A DNA stretch of 64,000 bases from Spirochaetia bacterium. GTDB taxonomy: Bacteria > Spirochaetota > Spirochaetia > Treponematales > Treponemataceae. The DNA is taken from contig CAAGIS010000064.1 of the NCBI GenBank assembly GCA_900769985.1, positions 62,001-126,000 on the forward strand, read 5' to 3'. Of the stretch, positions 35,472 to 45,201 are shown one piece after another. Below the pieces are notes generated by a model. That model had not been told where the DNA came from. It saw only the letters and a program-made list of their open reading frames with translations, and made no database searches. Numbering within the stretch: position 1 is the stretch's first letter; the number at the start of each line of letters is the position of its first letter. The translations under genes were made by a program, and so were the position numbers.

Positions 35472-36944
35472 ATGAAAATATTGATGGTAAGCGCAGAGGC
35501 AGTTCCTTTTGCAAAAACAGGCGGACTTGCAGATGCAGTCAGTGCACTTGCAATTACGCTGTCAAATATGGGACATGATGTCAAGATTGTTATACCACGT
35601 TATTATAAAATTGACAGAAATAAACTGACAAAACTTGAAGGTCCGATGGGAATCCCTGTCGGAGGCGGAGAAGCATGGACTGCTGTTTATGAATCTTCAA
35701 TGCCTGGCTGTGAAAAACTTAAGGTTTATTTTATTGATTATGAAAAGGCATTTGGTCGTGATGGCGTTTACGGAACGCCAAGCGAAACAGATTTTCATGA
35801 TAATCCGTACCGTTTTGCAATTTTATGTCACGGGGCTTTTCAGCTTGCACGAAAACTTAACTGGATTCCAGATATAATTCATTGTCATGACTGGTCTGCA
35901 TCTCCTGCGCTTGTATTTTTAAAACATATTTATCGCTGGCAGGAATTTAACAAAACTGCAGGCGTTCTTACGATTCACAATCTCGGATATCAGGGACAGT
36001 ATTCTAAAGAAAGTTTTGCAAGTTTCGGCATTGACTGGGGACTTTATTACGGAGCAGGATTTGAACGTCACGGAGGAATAAATTTATTGCAGGCAGGCAT
36101 TTCAAGCGCAGATATGATAACAACTGTTTCTCCGACTTATGCAAAAGAAATCCAGACTGCAGAAGGTGGTTTTGGGCTTGACGGACTTTTACGCGTAAGG
36201 ACAGATGTTGTCAAAGGAATCCTTAATGGTGTTGATTTAAAATCATGGAATCCTCAGACAGACAAACGCATTGCAAAAAACTATTCGTCAAAAACTCTTC
36301 AGGACAAGGCTGTCAACAAAAAAGCCCTGCAAGAAAAAATGGGTCTTGAAGTAAATCCTGAAATCCCTCTTTTTGGAATTGTAACCAGACTTGCAGATCA
36401 GAAAGGCATTGCAGAACTTTTTGCACCTGCTTATGGCTGCATTTACAATATGTGCAATAACCTTAAAATTCAAGTTGCTGTTTTAGGAAGTGGTGAAGCC
36501 TGGTGTGAAAACGAAATAGGCGTTTTACAGTCAAAACTTCCGAATTTCAAGGCATATATCGGTTATGATGAAAATCTAAGCCACCTGATTGAAGCCGGCA
36601 GCGACTTTTTTATCATGCCTTCAAAATATGAGCCTTGCGGATTAAACCAGATATATTCACTTTTGTACGGAACTCTGCCAATAGTCCGCCGGACAGGAGG
36701 GCTTGCAGATACTGTTGAAAATTACGTAGAGGCAACAGGCGAGGGTACAGGATTTATGTTTGACCAGCTTACACCAGATGCAATTTACAATACTGTCGGC
36801 TGGGCAACTTATGCCTATTACAATAAAAAAGATCACATAAAAAAAATGCAACAGACAGGAATGGCAAAAAGCTTTACTTGGGATAACTCTGCACAAGAAT
36901 ATCTTGATACTTACAAAGAAGCAATTCGCCGCGGCTGCAAGTAA
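35472..36944 (+). CDS. glgA: glycogen synthase GlgA (GT5)
   Basis: A 490-residue ADP-glucose-dependent glycogen/starch synthase. The ADP-glucose binding KTGGLADAVSAL is at residues 15-26. Also seen are HCHDWSASPALVF near 137, LTIHNLGYQGQY near 172, TVSPTYAKEI and the C-terminal PSKYEPCGLNQIYSLLYGT with RRTGGLADTVE. The length is standard. AAGGAG precedes the ATG by 7 nt. No other glg gene is adjacent. A strong terminator follows. Confidence 0.97.
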   Translation: MKILMVSAEAVPFAKTGGLADAVSALAITLSNMGHDVKIVIPRYYKIDRNKLTKLEGPMGIPVGGGEAWTAVYESSMPGCEKLKVYFIDYEKAFGRDGVYGTPSETDFHDNPYRFAILCHGAFQLARKLNWIPDIIHCHDWSASPALVFLKHIYRWQEFNKTAGVLTIHNLGYQGQYSKESFASFGIDWGLYYGAGFERHGGINLLQAGISSADMITTVSPTYAKEIQTAEGGFGLDGLLRVRTDVVKGILNGVDLKSWNPQTDKRIAKNYSSKTLQDKAVNKKALQEKMGLEVNPEIPLFGIVTRLADQKGIAELFAPAYGCIYNMCNNLKIQVAVLGSGEAWCENEIGVLQSKLPNFKAYIGYDENLSHLIEAGSDFFIMPSKYEPCGLNQIYSLLYGTLPIVRRTGGLADTVENYVEATGEGTGFMFDQLTPDAIYNTVGWATYAYYNKKDHIKKMQQTGMAKSFTWDNSAQEYLDTYKEAIRRGCK

Positions 36945-36983
36945 ATGATTTAATAAGAAGTTTGTAAAAAACAGATAAACAAG

Positions 36984-37022
36984 AAAAAAGGAACGAAACC
37001 AAAAAAATTACGTTCCTTTTTT
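36984..37022. terminator. bidirectional terminator
   Basis: AAAAAAGGAACG (36984-36995) pairs perfectly with CGTTCCTTTTTT (37011-37022) across a 15-nt loop. The A-run and T-run let it end both glgA (plus) and the WD40-like gene (minus). Confidence 0.9.
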
Positions 37023-37023
37023 C

Positions 37024-38913
37024 CTAATATTCAATTACAGTATGATTTTCCGAAATATACCAGTCTGCAATAATCATGCTGTCGTTTAACGCATACCAGG
37101 AAATACTGCCGTCCGTATTTAAGACTACAAGATTATCGTAATTTGAACAGCATTTTACAGGCAGAGCAGAAGTTCTGTTCAACACAACAGGCTTTTTATT
37201 TTTTCCTGATATGTAAAAGAACTGGCAGCTCAGAATATTTGAAACAAGATTTTCGCCGTCAGCAGAAATAAATGCATGAAGGTCAAGACCATCAAATGTA
37301 TTGATAGTTTCTGTTGTTTTGTTTTTAACATCGTATTTTAAGATAACTGTAGAATCAGCGCCGTTTTTATGCATTACACCGACTGCATATAAAAATTCTG
37401 AATTATTTTCGTCTGTATTTCCACCTGACTCAAGGCAATAAATCAAGTCTGCTCCTAAATCCAAATAAACAGTCTCAGAAGTCTTTGTATTTACATAAAT
37501 CAGAGTTTTTTCTGCCGGATTTGACACTGTCTTTGCAATAAAAAGATTATGCTCTCCAATTATAACAGCATCTTGAATTCCAGAACCATAATACAATTCT
37601 TTAAGTGAAGCCGTTTCAAAATCATAACAGTTTATTGTTGAAGAACCTTCTATTTCGATTAAATGACCGTTTGAATCTTTAATCATTAAAACGGGTTTCT
37701 TTGAAACAAACAGTTCTTTCAGTTTATTTTCCGTTATGTCAAATTCAGAAACCTTTGCATTTTTTCTTTGTGACCATAAAATAAGCTTGTCTTTATATGA
37801 AATGAAATTTGAATATCCCTGATTTTCTGCAACTTTTAAAACTTCTGTTTTTTCTTCATTTGTTTTTAAAATAAAGTCTTCTGTCAAAAGATATAAATCA
37901 TCACCGATGTATGCGATGTCAAGAATCTTATTTGTTACATAAGTTGAAAGCAGTTCTGCCTGCGTTGACGAAGTTTTGTCTGAAGTAAAAATATTACCAG
38001 ATTCTGTTCCGAAAATAATCTGGTCTGGCATTATCAAAACAGAAGAAATTTTTTCGTTACTGAAAAGGGTTATATTTTTGCATATTTTTGGAGCTGACAT
38101 TTTATTTTCTTCAAACCGGAATAAAGATGCAGTTTTGTTTGTAAGCTGTTCAAAATAGTAAAGTTCATCTTCAAAAGTCAAAAGAATAGGATTTACGGCT
38201 TTCATTTCAAAAACTTTTGCGCCTGTCAGCGCATCAATAATAAAAATCTTCTTGTCTTTTATTCCTGCAATAAATCTATTGCGGTTAAAAGAAACAATAT
38301 TTTCAAGTGCAGATTCTGTCTGGATTTTCTTTAAAAGCTTTCCAGTTGAAAGTTCGCAATATGAAATATTGCCTGTCAGAGAATAAGACATCAATGATTT
38401 TTCGCTACTGGCAGTTTCTGCGTATGTTACCATATTTAAGTTTTTAAAAAACGGCTTTTCAAATTTTCCTGTAGCCGCATTTATAAAAATAGTTCCTTTA
38501 TCACTTAAAGTTCCTGCTATAACGTAGTTTCCTTTTTTGCTGTAAGAAAGCGATAAAACAGAGTCTTTAAAATTATACGAAAACTTTTTTGTATAGTCCG
38601 CCAGATTCCAGACAGAAACTGTATTTACAGAATTCCCGTCAGTTTCATAAATTGCAATTTCCTTGCGGACAGGATTTAGCGCTGCAAATTTTATTTCATA
38701 ATTTGAAAGCTGAAAATGAGAGCCTTCACCATTTTTATTCCATAAAATGATAAAACCGTCTTTGCCTGTTGAAAAAAAAGAACCATCATCTGAATATAAA
38801 TCATATTGAACTGACGTTACTTTATCCAGATGAGGCATTAACGAAAGCCTTGTTTGTGCAAAACTGAACGTACATAAAACAAAACATAAAAAAACAGAAA
38901 AGTTCTTTTTCAT
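37024..38913 (-). CDS. exported WD40/beta-propeller-like protein
   Basis: A 629-residue protein with a signal peptide (MKKNFSVFLCFVLCTFSFA) and a series of beta-propeller-like repeats. The first is the most WD40-like (HLDKVTSVQYDLYSDDGSFFSTGKDGFIILW, given here only as the general run near residues 28-58); later blades are diverged. No catalytic motif is seen. It likely acts in the periplasm as a binding or scaffold protein. The ATG at 38913 is chosen because GGGAG lies 9 nt upstream and the signal peptide starts there. It ends at the bidirectional terminator. Confidence 0.75.
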   Translation of the reverse strand: MKKNFSVFLCFVLCTFSFAQTRLSLMPHLDKVTSVQYDLYSDDGSFFSTGKDGFIILWNKNGEGSHFQLSNYEIKFAALNPVRKEIAIYETDGNSVNTVSVWNLADYTKKFSYNFKDSVLSLSYSKKGNYVIAGTLSDKGTIFINAATGKFEKPFFKNLNMVTYAETASSEKSLMSYSLTGNISYCELSTGKLLKKIQTESALENIVSFNRNRFIAGIKDKKIFIIDALTGAKVFEMKAVNPILLTFEDELYYFEQLTNKTASLFRFEENKMSAPKICKNITLFSNEKISSVLIMPDQIIFGTESGNIFTSDKTSSTQAELLSTYVTNKILDIAYIGDDLYLLTEDFILKTNEEKTEVLKVAENQGYSNFISYKDKLILWSQRKNAKVSEFDITENKLKELFVSKKPVLMIKDSNGHLIEIEGSSTINCYDFETASLKELYYGSGIQDAVIIGEHNLFIAKTVSNPAEKTLIYVNTKTSETVYLDLGADLIYCLESGGNTDENNSEFLYAVGVMHKNGADSTVILKYDVKNKTTETINTFDGLDLHAFISADGENLVSNILSCQFFYISGKNKKPVVLNRTSALPVKCCSNYDNLVVLNTDGSISWYALNDSMIIADWYISENHTVIEY

Positions 38914-38985
38914 CTTAACGTCTCCCATACAAAGTATGCAACGCAAATTTGTAAGATAAAACTGTGCAATTTGTGCGTTTTTATC

Positions 38986-40095
38986 TTACTTCCATTTATT
39001 TATAAAATATTTTACATCTCCGGTCGTTCCAATCAGGAAAACAAAAACAATAAATATAATTCCGATTATCTGTATTTTATACTGAATTTTCGGAGGAACT
39101 TCTTTTCTGACTAAAATTGCAATCAGTGCAAATAAAATCAGTCCTCCGTCTAAAACAGGAATCGGAAGAAGATTCATTATCCCAAGAGAAATGCTTATCA
39201 GTGCAACCAGTTCTAAAGTCGAACATAAGCCTGCATTAAAACTGACTTTAAATCCTTCAGATACAGTTTCGCCAAGCATCGAAGTAACTCGTGCAGGACC
39301 AGAAACTGCATTCGTAACGTCAATTCCCTTAAAAAGAATTCCCAGGCTTTTTACTGTTCTTGCAGTCATTTTTCCCGTTTCCAATATTCCATGTACGATT
39401 GCAGGAAAAAATGAATACGTTTTAGACTGGACTTTCTCATATGTTGAACTGTCACCAATAATTCCAAGAATTCCGTTGCCTTGATTTTTATTTATTAACG
39501 TAACTACTTCAAACGTCAGAATTTTGCCGTCGCGGTCAACAGTTATGTTAAGTTTTTCTTTAGGTCTGAGTGAAATAATTTCATACAAATCATTAAAAGT
39601 TTTCGTTTCAGTATCGTTTATTTTAATTATTCTGTCGCCAGTACAGATTCCGGCTTCACGAGCAGGACTTTCAACTGTTTGGTCAGGAATAATTATTTTA
39701 TTGGATAGCGTATAATATTCATAGCCTGTCATGCTTATTACAGTAAAAGAGACTGCAGCAAGAATAAAATTAAAAAAAGGACCTGCAAACGCAATTAATG
39801 CTCTTTTTAAAGGATGAACACCATATAGTGAATCTTCATTCTTAGGAATTGAATCAAGATTATTTTCTATCGCTTTTTGAAAATCTTTTTCACCTTCCAT
39901 TCCGCAATATCCGCCAAAAGGGAAAAGCGAAATCCTGTAATCTGTTCCATTTATCGTTTTATGAATCAGTATCGGACCCATTCCGATTGAAAAACTCAAT
40001 ACTTTTACTCCAAAAATTTTTGCAAAAATAAAATGTCCCAGCTCATGAAAAAAAACAATGAAACTTAATGCAATCAAGCCGATTAAGATTTTCAT
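38986..40095 (-). CDS. rseP: site-2 protease RseP (M50)
   Basis: A 369-residue intramembrane zinc metalloprotease. The HExxH motif FHELGHF is in the first span (about residues 16-22). A PDZ domain covers about 130-200 (SPAREAGICTGDRIIKIND). The third zinc ligand region is NLLPIPVLDGGLILF near residue 312. It is shorter than E. coli RseP and has one PDZ domain rather than two. Its start overlaps the dxr stop by 4 nt. It is the last gene of the frr-uppS-cdsA-dxr-rseP cluster. Confidence 0.95.
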   Translation of the reverse strand: MKILIGLIALSFIVFFHELGHFIFAKIFGVKVLSFSIGMGPILIHKTINGTDYRISLFPFGGYCGMEGEKDFQKAIENNLDSIPKNEDSLYGVHPLKRALIAFAGPFFNFILAAVSFTVISMTGYEYYTLSNKIIIPDQTVESPAREAGICTGDRIIKINDTETKTFNDLYEIISLRPKEKLNITVDRDGKILTFEVVTLINKNQGNGILGIIGDSSTYEKVQSKTYSFFPAIVHGILETGKMTARTVKSLGILFKGIDVTNAVSGPARVTSMLGETVSEGFKVSFNAGLCSTLELVALISISLGIMNLLPIPVLDGGLILFALIAILVRKEVPPKIQYKIQIIGIIFIVFVFLIGTTGDVKYFINKWK

Positions 40096-41177
40096 ACAAA
40101 TGCCTCCGCATATTTTCTTGCAAGCATGTCAATTTCAAAGATATCTTCAAAATCTCTTGGAACAGATGAGAAATCATTTTGTAGAACTTTGTATGTAATT
40201 TCAGGAATATCAAGAAATTTTATTTTTCCGTCTATAAAGCCCTGTACTGCAATTTCATTTGCAGCGTTAAAGGCTATTGTATAACCTGCATTTTTTTTCG
40301 CAGCTTCAAAAGCATATTTTAACATAGGAAAATCATCATATCGCGGTCTGTAAAACTCAAAATTCCTGTCAAATAAATCAAATGGCTTCATATAATTCTT
40401 TCTGTTTTCAGGATAAACCAAACTTTGAAAAATCGGATGCTTCATGTCAGGGTCAGAAATTTGTGCATATAACATTCCGTCATTAGTTCTTACTATTGAA
40501 TGAACAAAACTCTGCGGATGAACTGCAACTTTTATTTTTTCAGGCGGCATATCAAAAAGTCGGGTAGCTTCAATAACTTCAAGCCCTTTATTTGCAAGAG
40601 TTGCAGAATCAATCGTAATTTTCTGACCCATATTCCATGTCGGATGATTTAATGCATCAGAAAGAGTTACATTTTTTAACTGCTCCATTGAATAATTTCT
40701 GAAAGGCCCGCCACTTGCTGTAATTACTATTTCAGAAATATTTTCTTTTTTGCACTGATTGATAAGACAAAAAATTGCAGAATGTTCTGAATCAACAGGA
40801 ATTATTTTTGCATTATTTTTTTCTGCAAGAGATTTTATTAATTGCCATGCCATTACGACAGTTTCTTTATTTGCAAGCGCCAGGTCAATTCCATTTTCAA
40901 GAACAATTTTACTTGGTTTTAACCCTGCGCTGCCCGAAATTCCGTTTACGACAATATCAGGCTTTGTTTTTTCTATAAGTTTACGGATTCCATCAGTCCC
41001 GTCAGTACTTGTCAGGCTTGCAGGACAATGAAATTCATTCATCAATTTTTCAAGTTTTTCTTTATTTGAATTTGCCGTAATACCTGCAATCTCAAAATCA
41101 GACGGCATATTTCTTACTATGTCAAGAGTACTTGTTCCGATTGAACCTGTTGCACCTAAAACTAAAATTTTTTTCAT
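40092..41177 (-). CDS. dxr: 1-deoxy-D-xylulose-5-phosphate reductoisomerase
   Basis: A 361-residue DXP reductoisomerase of the MEP isoprenoid pathway. The NADPH-binding LGATGSIGTSTLDIVR is at the N-terminus. ALANKETVVMAW is near residue 98, PVDSEHSAIFC near 141, ITASGGPFRNY near 163, NMGQKITIDSATLANKGLE near 188 and the C-terminal AFNAANEIAVQGF near 320. The flanking GTG-ATG leaves two possible starts; ATG at 41177 is used. Neighbouring uppS uses the isoprenoid product. Confidence 0.97.
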   Translation of the reverse strand: MKKILVLGATGSIGTSTLDIVRNMPSDFEIAGITANSNKEKLEKLMNEFHCPASLTSTDGTDGIRKLIEKTKPDIVVNGISGSAGLKPSKIVLENGIDLALANKETVVMAWQLIKSLAEKNNAKIIPVDSEHSAIFCLINQCKKENISEIVITASGGPFRNYSMEQLKNVTLSDALNHPTWNMGQKITIDSATLANKGLEVIEATRLFDMPPEKIKVAVHPQSFVHSIVRTNDGMLYAQISDPDMKHPIFQSLVYPENRKNYMKPFDLFDRNFEFYRPRYDDFPMLKYAFEAAKKNAGYTIAFNAANEIAVQGFIDGKIKFLDIPEITYKVLQNDFSSVPRDFEDIFEIDMLARKYAEAFV

Positions 41178-41208
41178 CACTTATTAAGTTATTTTTATCT
41201 GACTTTTT

Positions 41209-42048
41209 TTAAAAAATAAATTCAACAATAATATAATAAAAAGGAGCTGCTGCAAACATTGAATCTATAGAATCAAGCGCGCCGCCTCTTCCCAAAATGA
41301 CATTTCCGCTGTCTTTAAAACCACAGGAACGTTTAAAAACAGATTCAGCAAGATCACCGATAATACTTGCGGTAGTAACAACAACAGCAAGTATTATAAG
41401 TTTTACAAAACTGCACTGTCCCAAAAGGTCTTTAAAAAATACATATTTACTAAGTATTGCAAAAAGAATCGTCCCCAGATATGCTCCGATAAATCCTGCA
41501 ACACTTTTATTAGGGCTTACAGCAATAATTCCCCTGTTGTTTTTTCCAAACAACATTCCGATAAGCCACGCCGCAGAGTCACTTATAAAAACAAGAATTA
41601 CAAACAGACATATTATCTGTATTGAATGGTCAAAAACTGTAAGCCGTGATATAAAAGTCGGCAGCAAGCCACTGTACGCAATCGTAAAAATTCCGTTTGC
41701 AATCTTAATGTTTGATTCAGAAAAATCTTTCGTTGTAAATGCCTCTACAGCAAAAATGACAAGGCATTCAATTGTAAATGCAATTCCTACAATGTCAAAA
41801 CTTATCTTAAACAATCCGCAGAGATAAGAAATCACAGGTAGCAAAACGCTCAAAAAAATAATCAGTGGCTTAAAAAAAGTCCTGTTTTTTGCCGCAAGCA
41901 TGTCATGAAGTTCCCATGCAGACATAAAAGAAAAAATCGTTATCAAAAACTGAAGGGGCAGGTGATTCAAAAAACGAGGAATAATAAAACAGATGACAAC
42001 TGGAATTCCAACAAAAAAAATTAATAATCTTTGAATAATTTTAGACAT
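41209..42048 (-). CDS. cdsA: phosphatidate cytidylyltransferase CdsA
   Basis: A 279-residue, multi-span membrane enzyme that makes CDP-diacylglycerol from phosphatidate and CTP. The family signature is at the C-terminal end: SIIGDLAESVFKRSCGFKDSG then ILGRGGALDSIDSMFAAAP. SPNKSVAGFIG lies near residue 183. Eight or so hydrophobic spans precede it. It sits between uppS and dxr, a common arrangement. Confidence 0.96.
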   Translation of the reverse strand: MSKIIQRLLIFFVGIPVVICFIIPRFLNHLPLQFLITIFSFMSAWELHDMLAAKNRTFFKPLIIFLSVLLPVISYLCGLFKISFDIVGIAFTIECLVIFAVEAFTTKDFSESNIKIANGIFTIAYSGLLPTFISRLTVFDHSIQIICLFVILVFISDSAAWLIGMLFGKNNRGIIAVSPNKSVAGFIGAYLGTILFAILSKYVFFKDLLGQCSFVKLIILAVVVTTASIIGDLAESVFKRSCGFKDSGNVILGRGGALDSIDSMFAAAPFYYIIVEFIF

Positions 42049-42094
42049 TTTATTCCCCTGTAAAAATAAATTTCTTTTCCATATTTCCCATTTT

Positions 42095-42814
42095 TTAAAT
42101 TACATCTCCAAAACGTCTTGTACGTCTGTAAAACTCTTCAATATTCAGTCTTAATTCTTCCGGTGTATAATCAGGCCATAAAGTGTCCGTAAAAAGTAAC
42201 TCTGCGTATGCTGAATGCCATAGCAAAAAATTGCTCAGACGTTTTTCACCGCCAGTCCTTATCAAAAAGTCAACGTCAGGCAAATCAGGAATATCAAAAT
42301 TATCGCAAATCAATTTTTCTGAAATTTTGTCCGGTGTATATCCTTTTTCTGCAATTTTTTTTACGCTGCGGACAATTTCATCTCTGCCGCCATAATTAAT
42401 TGCAAGAATTACGGTCAGACCTTCAAAATGTTTTGTATCTTCTCTTGCTTTAAAAATTTCTTCCTGAACATCTTTGGGAAGTCCTGATAAATCTCCGATA
42501 TGTTCGATTTTTATGTTGTTTTTTTTATAAAATTCAAATTCAGCGCGCAGATGACTCTTTATTAACCCCATCAAATATCCGACTTCATCCTGAGTCCTTT
42601 TCCAGTTCTCAGTGGAAAAAGTATAAAGCGTCACATACTTTATGTTGAGTTCTGCGCATGTCTTAACGATTTTTTTTGCAGATTCCAAACCCTCTTTATG
42701 TCCGGCAGTACGCGGCAGACCTCTCTTTTGAGCCCATCTGCCGTTCCCGTCCATAATAATTCCTAAATGAATCAGAGGTGTTGTTTTTTTTGAATCTTTA
42801 AAAAAACCGGACAT
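42095..42814 (-). CDS. uppS: undecaprenyl diphosphate synthase UppS
   Basis: A 239-residue cis-prenyltransferase that makes the C55 lipid carrier for peptidoglycan. GIIMDGNGRWAQKRGLPR is at about residues 19-36 with the catalytic Asp in MDGNGRW. AGHKEG, STENWKR, LAINYGGRDEI and LIRTGGEKRLSNFLLW follow in the canonical order. It starts 2 nt after frr on the minus strand. Confidence 0.97.
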   Translation of the reverse strand: MSGFFKDSKKTTPLIHLGIIMDGNGRWAQKRGLPRTAGHKEGLESAKKIVKTCAELNIKYVTLYTFSTENWKRTQDEVGYLMGLIKSHLRAEFEFYKKNNIKIEHIGDLSGLPKDVQEEIFKAREDTKHFEGLTVILAINYGGRDEIVRSVKKIAEKGYTPDKISEKLICDNFDIPDLPDVDFLIRTGGEKRLSNFLLWHSAYAELLFTDTLWPDYTPEELRLNIEEFYRRTRRFGDVI

Positions 42815-42816
42815 AA

Positions 42817-43362
42817 TTAGTCCATTATTTCCTTTTCTTTTGCTTCATAAATGGAATTTATTTCCGCAATGTATTTATCTGTTATCTTCTGGAGTTCGTC
42901 TTCCATTTTTTTCAAATCGTCCTCTGTAATTTCTCCAGACTTCTGCTGTTTTTTCAAGTCATCATTGCCGTCGCGGCGTATATTTCTGATTGCAGTTCTA
43001 GAAGTTTCTGCAATTCCTTTTGCCTGTTTTATAAGTTCTTTGCGGCGTTCTTGTGTCAAAGGCGGAATCGAAATACGGATTACTTTGCCGTCATTAGAAG
43101 GATTAAGTCCTAAGTCTGCAATTTGAATAGCCTTTTCGATTTCTGAAATTAAAGATTTGTCAAAAGGCTGAATTATAATGCTGCGTGCTTCCGGCACAGA
43201 AATTGATGCAACCTGTGATAGCGGAGATTTTGTTCCATAATAGTCAACCCGGACTTTATCAAAAATAGCTGCAGAGGCACGACCTGTCCTTATTGCATTA
43301 AAAGAATCTTTAAGTGCAGAAATAGTTTTGTCCATACGTCCTATACTTGTATCATTAGACAT
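42817..43362 (-). CDS. frr: ribosome recycling factor
   Basis: A 181-residue RRF that splits post-termination ribosomes with EF-G. FNAIRTGRASAAIFDKVRVDYYG is near residues 16-38 (key motif RTGRAS). LSQVASISVPEARSI, GKVIRISIPPLTQERRKEL and RRDGNDDLKK are typical. The Shine-Dalgarno GGAAGG is about 9 nt upstream of the ATG. It heads the cluster of five genes. Confidence 0.97.
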   Translation of the reverse strand: MSNDTSIGRMDKTISALKDSFNAIRTGRASAAIFDKVRVDYYGTKSPLSQVASISVPEARSIIIQPFDKSLISEIEKAIQIADLGLNPSNDGKVIRISIPPLTQERRKELIKQAKGIAETSRTAIRNIRRDGNDDLKKQQKSGEITEDDLKKMEDELQKITDKYIAEINSIYEAKEKEIMD

Positions 43363-43398
43363 AATTATAACCTTCCAAATTTAATAAATATTTTTAAT

Positions 43399-43427
43399 AT
43401 TATATCACATAGTTTATGAAAATTCAA
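43399..43427 (-). promoter_or_regulatory. promoter for frr-uppS-cdsA-dxr-rseP
   Basis: On the minus strand: TTGAAT (43427-43422), a 17-nt spacer, TATAAT (43404-43399), then a leader of about 30 nt containing GGAAGG before the frr ATG at 43362. The -35 touches the end of the upstream tsf terminator. Confidence 0.7.
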
Positions 43428-43474
43428 AAAAAAAGCGGTTTTTCCTTAAAAAAAACAGGAAGAAAACCGCCTTT
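43426..43474 (-). terminator. terminator after rpsB-tsf
   Basis: On the minus strand a GC-rich stem (GGCGGTTTTCTTCCT pairing with AAGGAAAAACCGCT, with minor bulges) is followed by a run of T. It lies about 10 nt beyond the tsf stop. Confidence 0.85.
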
Positions 43475-43484
43475 TGTCATTGAA

Positions 43485-44318
43485 TTATTTTCCGAGAACT
43501 AAAAGCTTTGTTACTGCAAATGACAATTCTGCACCAGCTTCTTTTGAAACCTGAGCAAGTTTTGCAGAAACAGAAACTTTGTCATCTTTTACGAACATCT
43601 GGTCAACAAAACAGTTTTCTGCAAGAAGTTTTTTGATTTTTCCTTCAAGAATTCCGTTTTTAACGTTATCTGGTTTTGATGCCATTTTCGGATCGTTGTC
43701 CAGTTGAGCTTTAAAGATTTCTTTCTGTTCGTCAATGAAACTCTGCGGAACATCGTCTTTTGTAATGTATTCAGGTGTAAAAGCTGCAAGATGAAGACAG
43801 CAGTCATACGCAAACTGTTTTACTACATCAGCAGTTGAGCCTTTTACTACTACACAAGATGCTGTTTTATGATCAGAGTGAATATATGTTGCACTTGCAG
43901 CTCCTTCTGGAACATCAATTACAACAACATTGCGTACAGCCATATTTTCGCGGATTTTAAGTTGCAAATCCTGAAGTAAAGTAGTGTGGTCTTCTGTTAC
44001 AGAAGTAAGACCTTTTTCAAATGTTACGTCAAGGAGTTTTTCTCCGACTGAAATAAAATCAGAATTGTTTGCAACAAAGTCAGTTTCACAAGTAAGTTCA
44101 ACAAAAACAATTTTATTTCCGTTCTGGCGAACAAAAATACGGCCTTCAGAAGTAGCTCTTTCAGAACGTTTTTCAACAGCAGCAAGTCCTTTTTCTTTTA
44201 GGATTTTTGCAGCTTCTGCTGAATCTCCATTTGCTTCGATGAGAGCTTTTTTACATTCCATTAATCCAGCGCCAGTTGCTTCGCGCAATGCTTTTACGTC
44301 AGATGCTTTGATTTCCAT
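43485..44318 (-). CDS. tsf: elongation factor Ts
   Basis: A 277-residue guanine-nucleotide exchange factor for EF-Tu. The N-terminal UBA-like region VKALREATGAGLMECKKALIEANGD is at about residues 8-32 (key TGAGLMECKKAL). VELTCETDFVANN is near residue 74. A full-length C-terminal dimerisation region follows. It is 16 nt downstream of rpsB, the usual pair. Confidence 0.97.
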   Translation of the reverse strand: MEIKASDVKALREATGAGLMECKKALIEANGDSAEAAKILKEKGLAAVEKRSERATSEGRIFVRQNGNKIVFVELTCETDFVANNSDFISVGEKLLDVTFEKGLTSVTEDHTTLLQDLQLKIRENMAVRNVVVIDVPEGAASATYIHSDHKTASCVVVKGSTADVVKQFAYDCCLHLAAFTPEYITKDDVPQSFIDEQKEIFKAQLDNDPKMASKPDNVKNGILEGKIKKLLAENCFVDQMFVKDDKVSVSAKLAQVSKEAGAELSFAVTKLLVLGK

Positions 44319-44334
44319 AAATTATGCTCCCAAA

Positions 44335-45201
44335 TTATTTATAAAGTCTGTCTTCATCAACAAGACTTTCTTTTTCGTCAGCTTCAACATCTTCTTCTTT
44401 CTGTTCTGTTGGCTGATAATTTGAATAATCAACGATTTCTTCGTCTTCATTCTTGCTGACTGCATCTGTCTGTATGCCGTCTTCGTCTTCATTAAGGTTT
44501 TCAATGATTTTAAGACCTGCATCGTTGTCTGCTTCGATTACGGCATTTGCAATAATAGAAGTGAACAAAGAAATTGCACGGATTGCATCGTCATTTCCTG
44601 GAATAGGGTAGTCAATTCCTTCTGGATTACAGTTTGTATCAACAACTGCAATTACAGGAATTCCCATTCTGTGAGCTTCTGCAACGGCAATCTGTTCTTT
44701 ATGTGTATCAATGATGAAAATAGCTCCCGGCAATTCTTTCATTTCTTTAATTCCACCGAGATTCTTTTCTAACTTTGCTTTTTCTTTCTGGAGAGCCGAA
44801 ACTTCTTTTTTTGTAAGGTTTGCAAAAGTTCCGTCAACTTCCATTTTTTCAATTTTCTTTAAACGCTGAAGTGATTTTTTAATTGTAGAGAAGTTAGTAA
44901 GCATACCACCAAGCCAGCGGTTGTTTACATAGAACATACCGCAGCGTTCAGCTTCTTTCTGAATAGCTTGTTGTGCCTGTTTTTTAGTTCCTACAAAGAG
45001 AACTGATTTTCCTGATGAAGCAATTTTTCTTACAGCTTCATAGCTTTCACGGATTGCAGCAATAGTTTTCTGCAAATCAATAATGTGGATTCCGTTGCGT
45101 GAAGCAAAAATATACTTCTTCATGCGAGGATCCCAACGCTTAACCTGATGACCAAAGTGTACACCAGATTCAAGCAGACTTTTCATGGTTACAACTGCCA
45201 T
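44335..45201 (-). CDS. rpsB: 30S ribosomal protein S2 with acidic tail
   Basis: A 288-residue S2. SLLESGVHFGHQVKRWDPRM at the start, YIFASRNGIHIIDLQKT, FVGTKKQAQ, NNRWLGGMLTNF and VDTNCNPEGIDYPIPGNDDA are all typical. About 50 extra residues at the C-terminus form an Asp/Glu-rich tail (EDEDGIQTDAVSKNEDEE). The Shine-Dalgarno GAAGGAG is 6 nt before the ATG. A structured 166-nt region precedes the gene. Confidence 0.97.
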   Translation of the reverse strand: MAVVTMKSLLESGVHFGHQVKRWDPRMKKYIFASRNGIHIIDLQKTIAAIRESYEAVRKIASSGKSVLFVGTKKQAQQAIQKEAERCGMFYVNNRWLGGMLTNFSTIKKSLQRLKKIEKMEVDGTFANLTKKEVSALQKEKAKLEKNLGGIKEMKELPGAIFIIDTHKEQIAVAEAHRMGIPVIAVVDTNCNPEGIDYPIPGNDDAIRAISLFTSIIANAVIEADNDAGLKIIENLNEDEDGIQTDAVSKNEDEEIVDYSNYQPTEQKEEDVEADEKESLVDEDRLYK

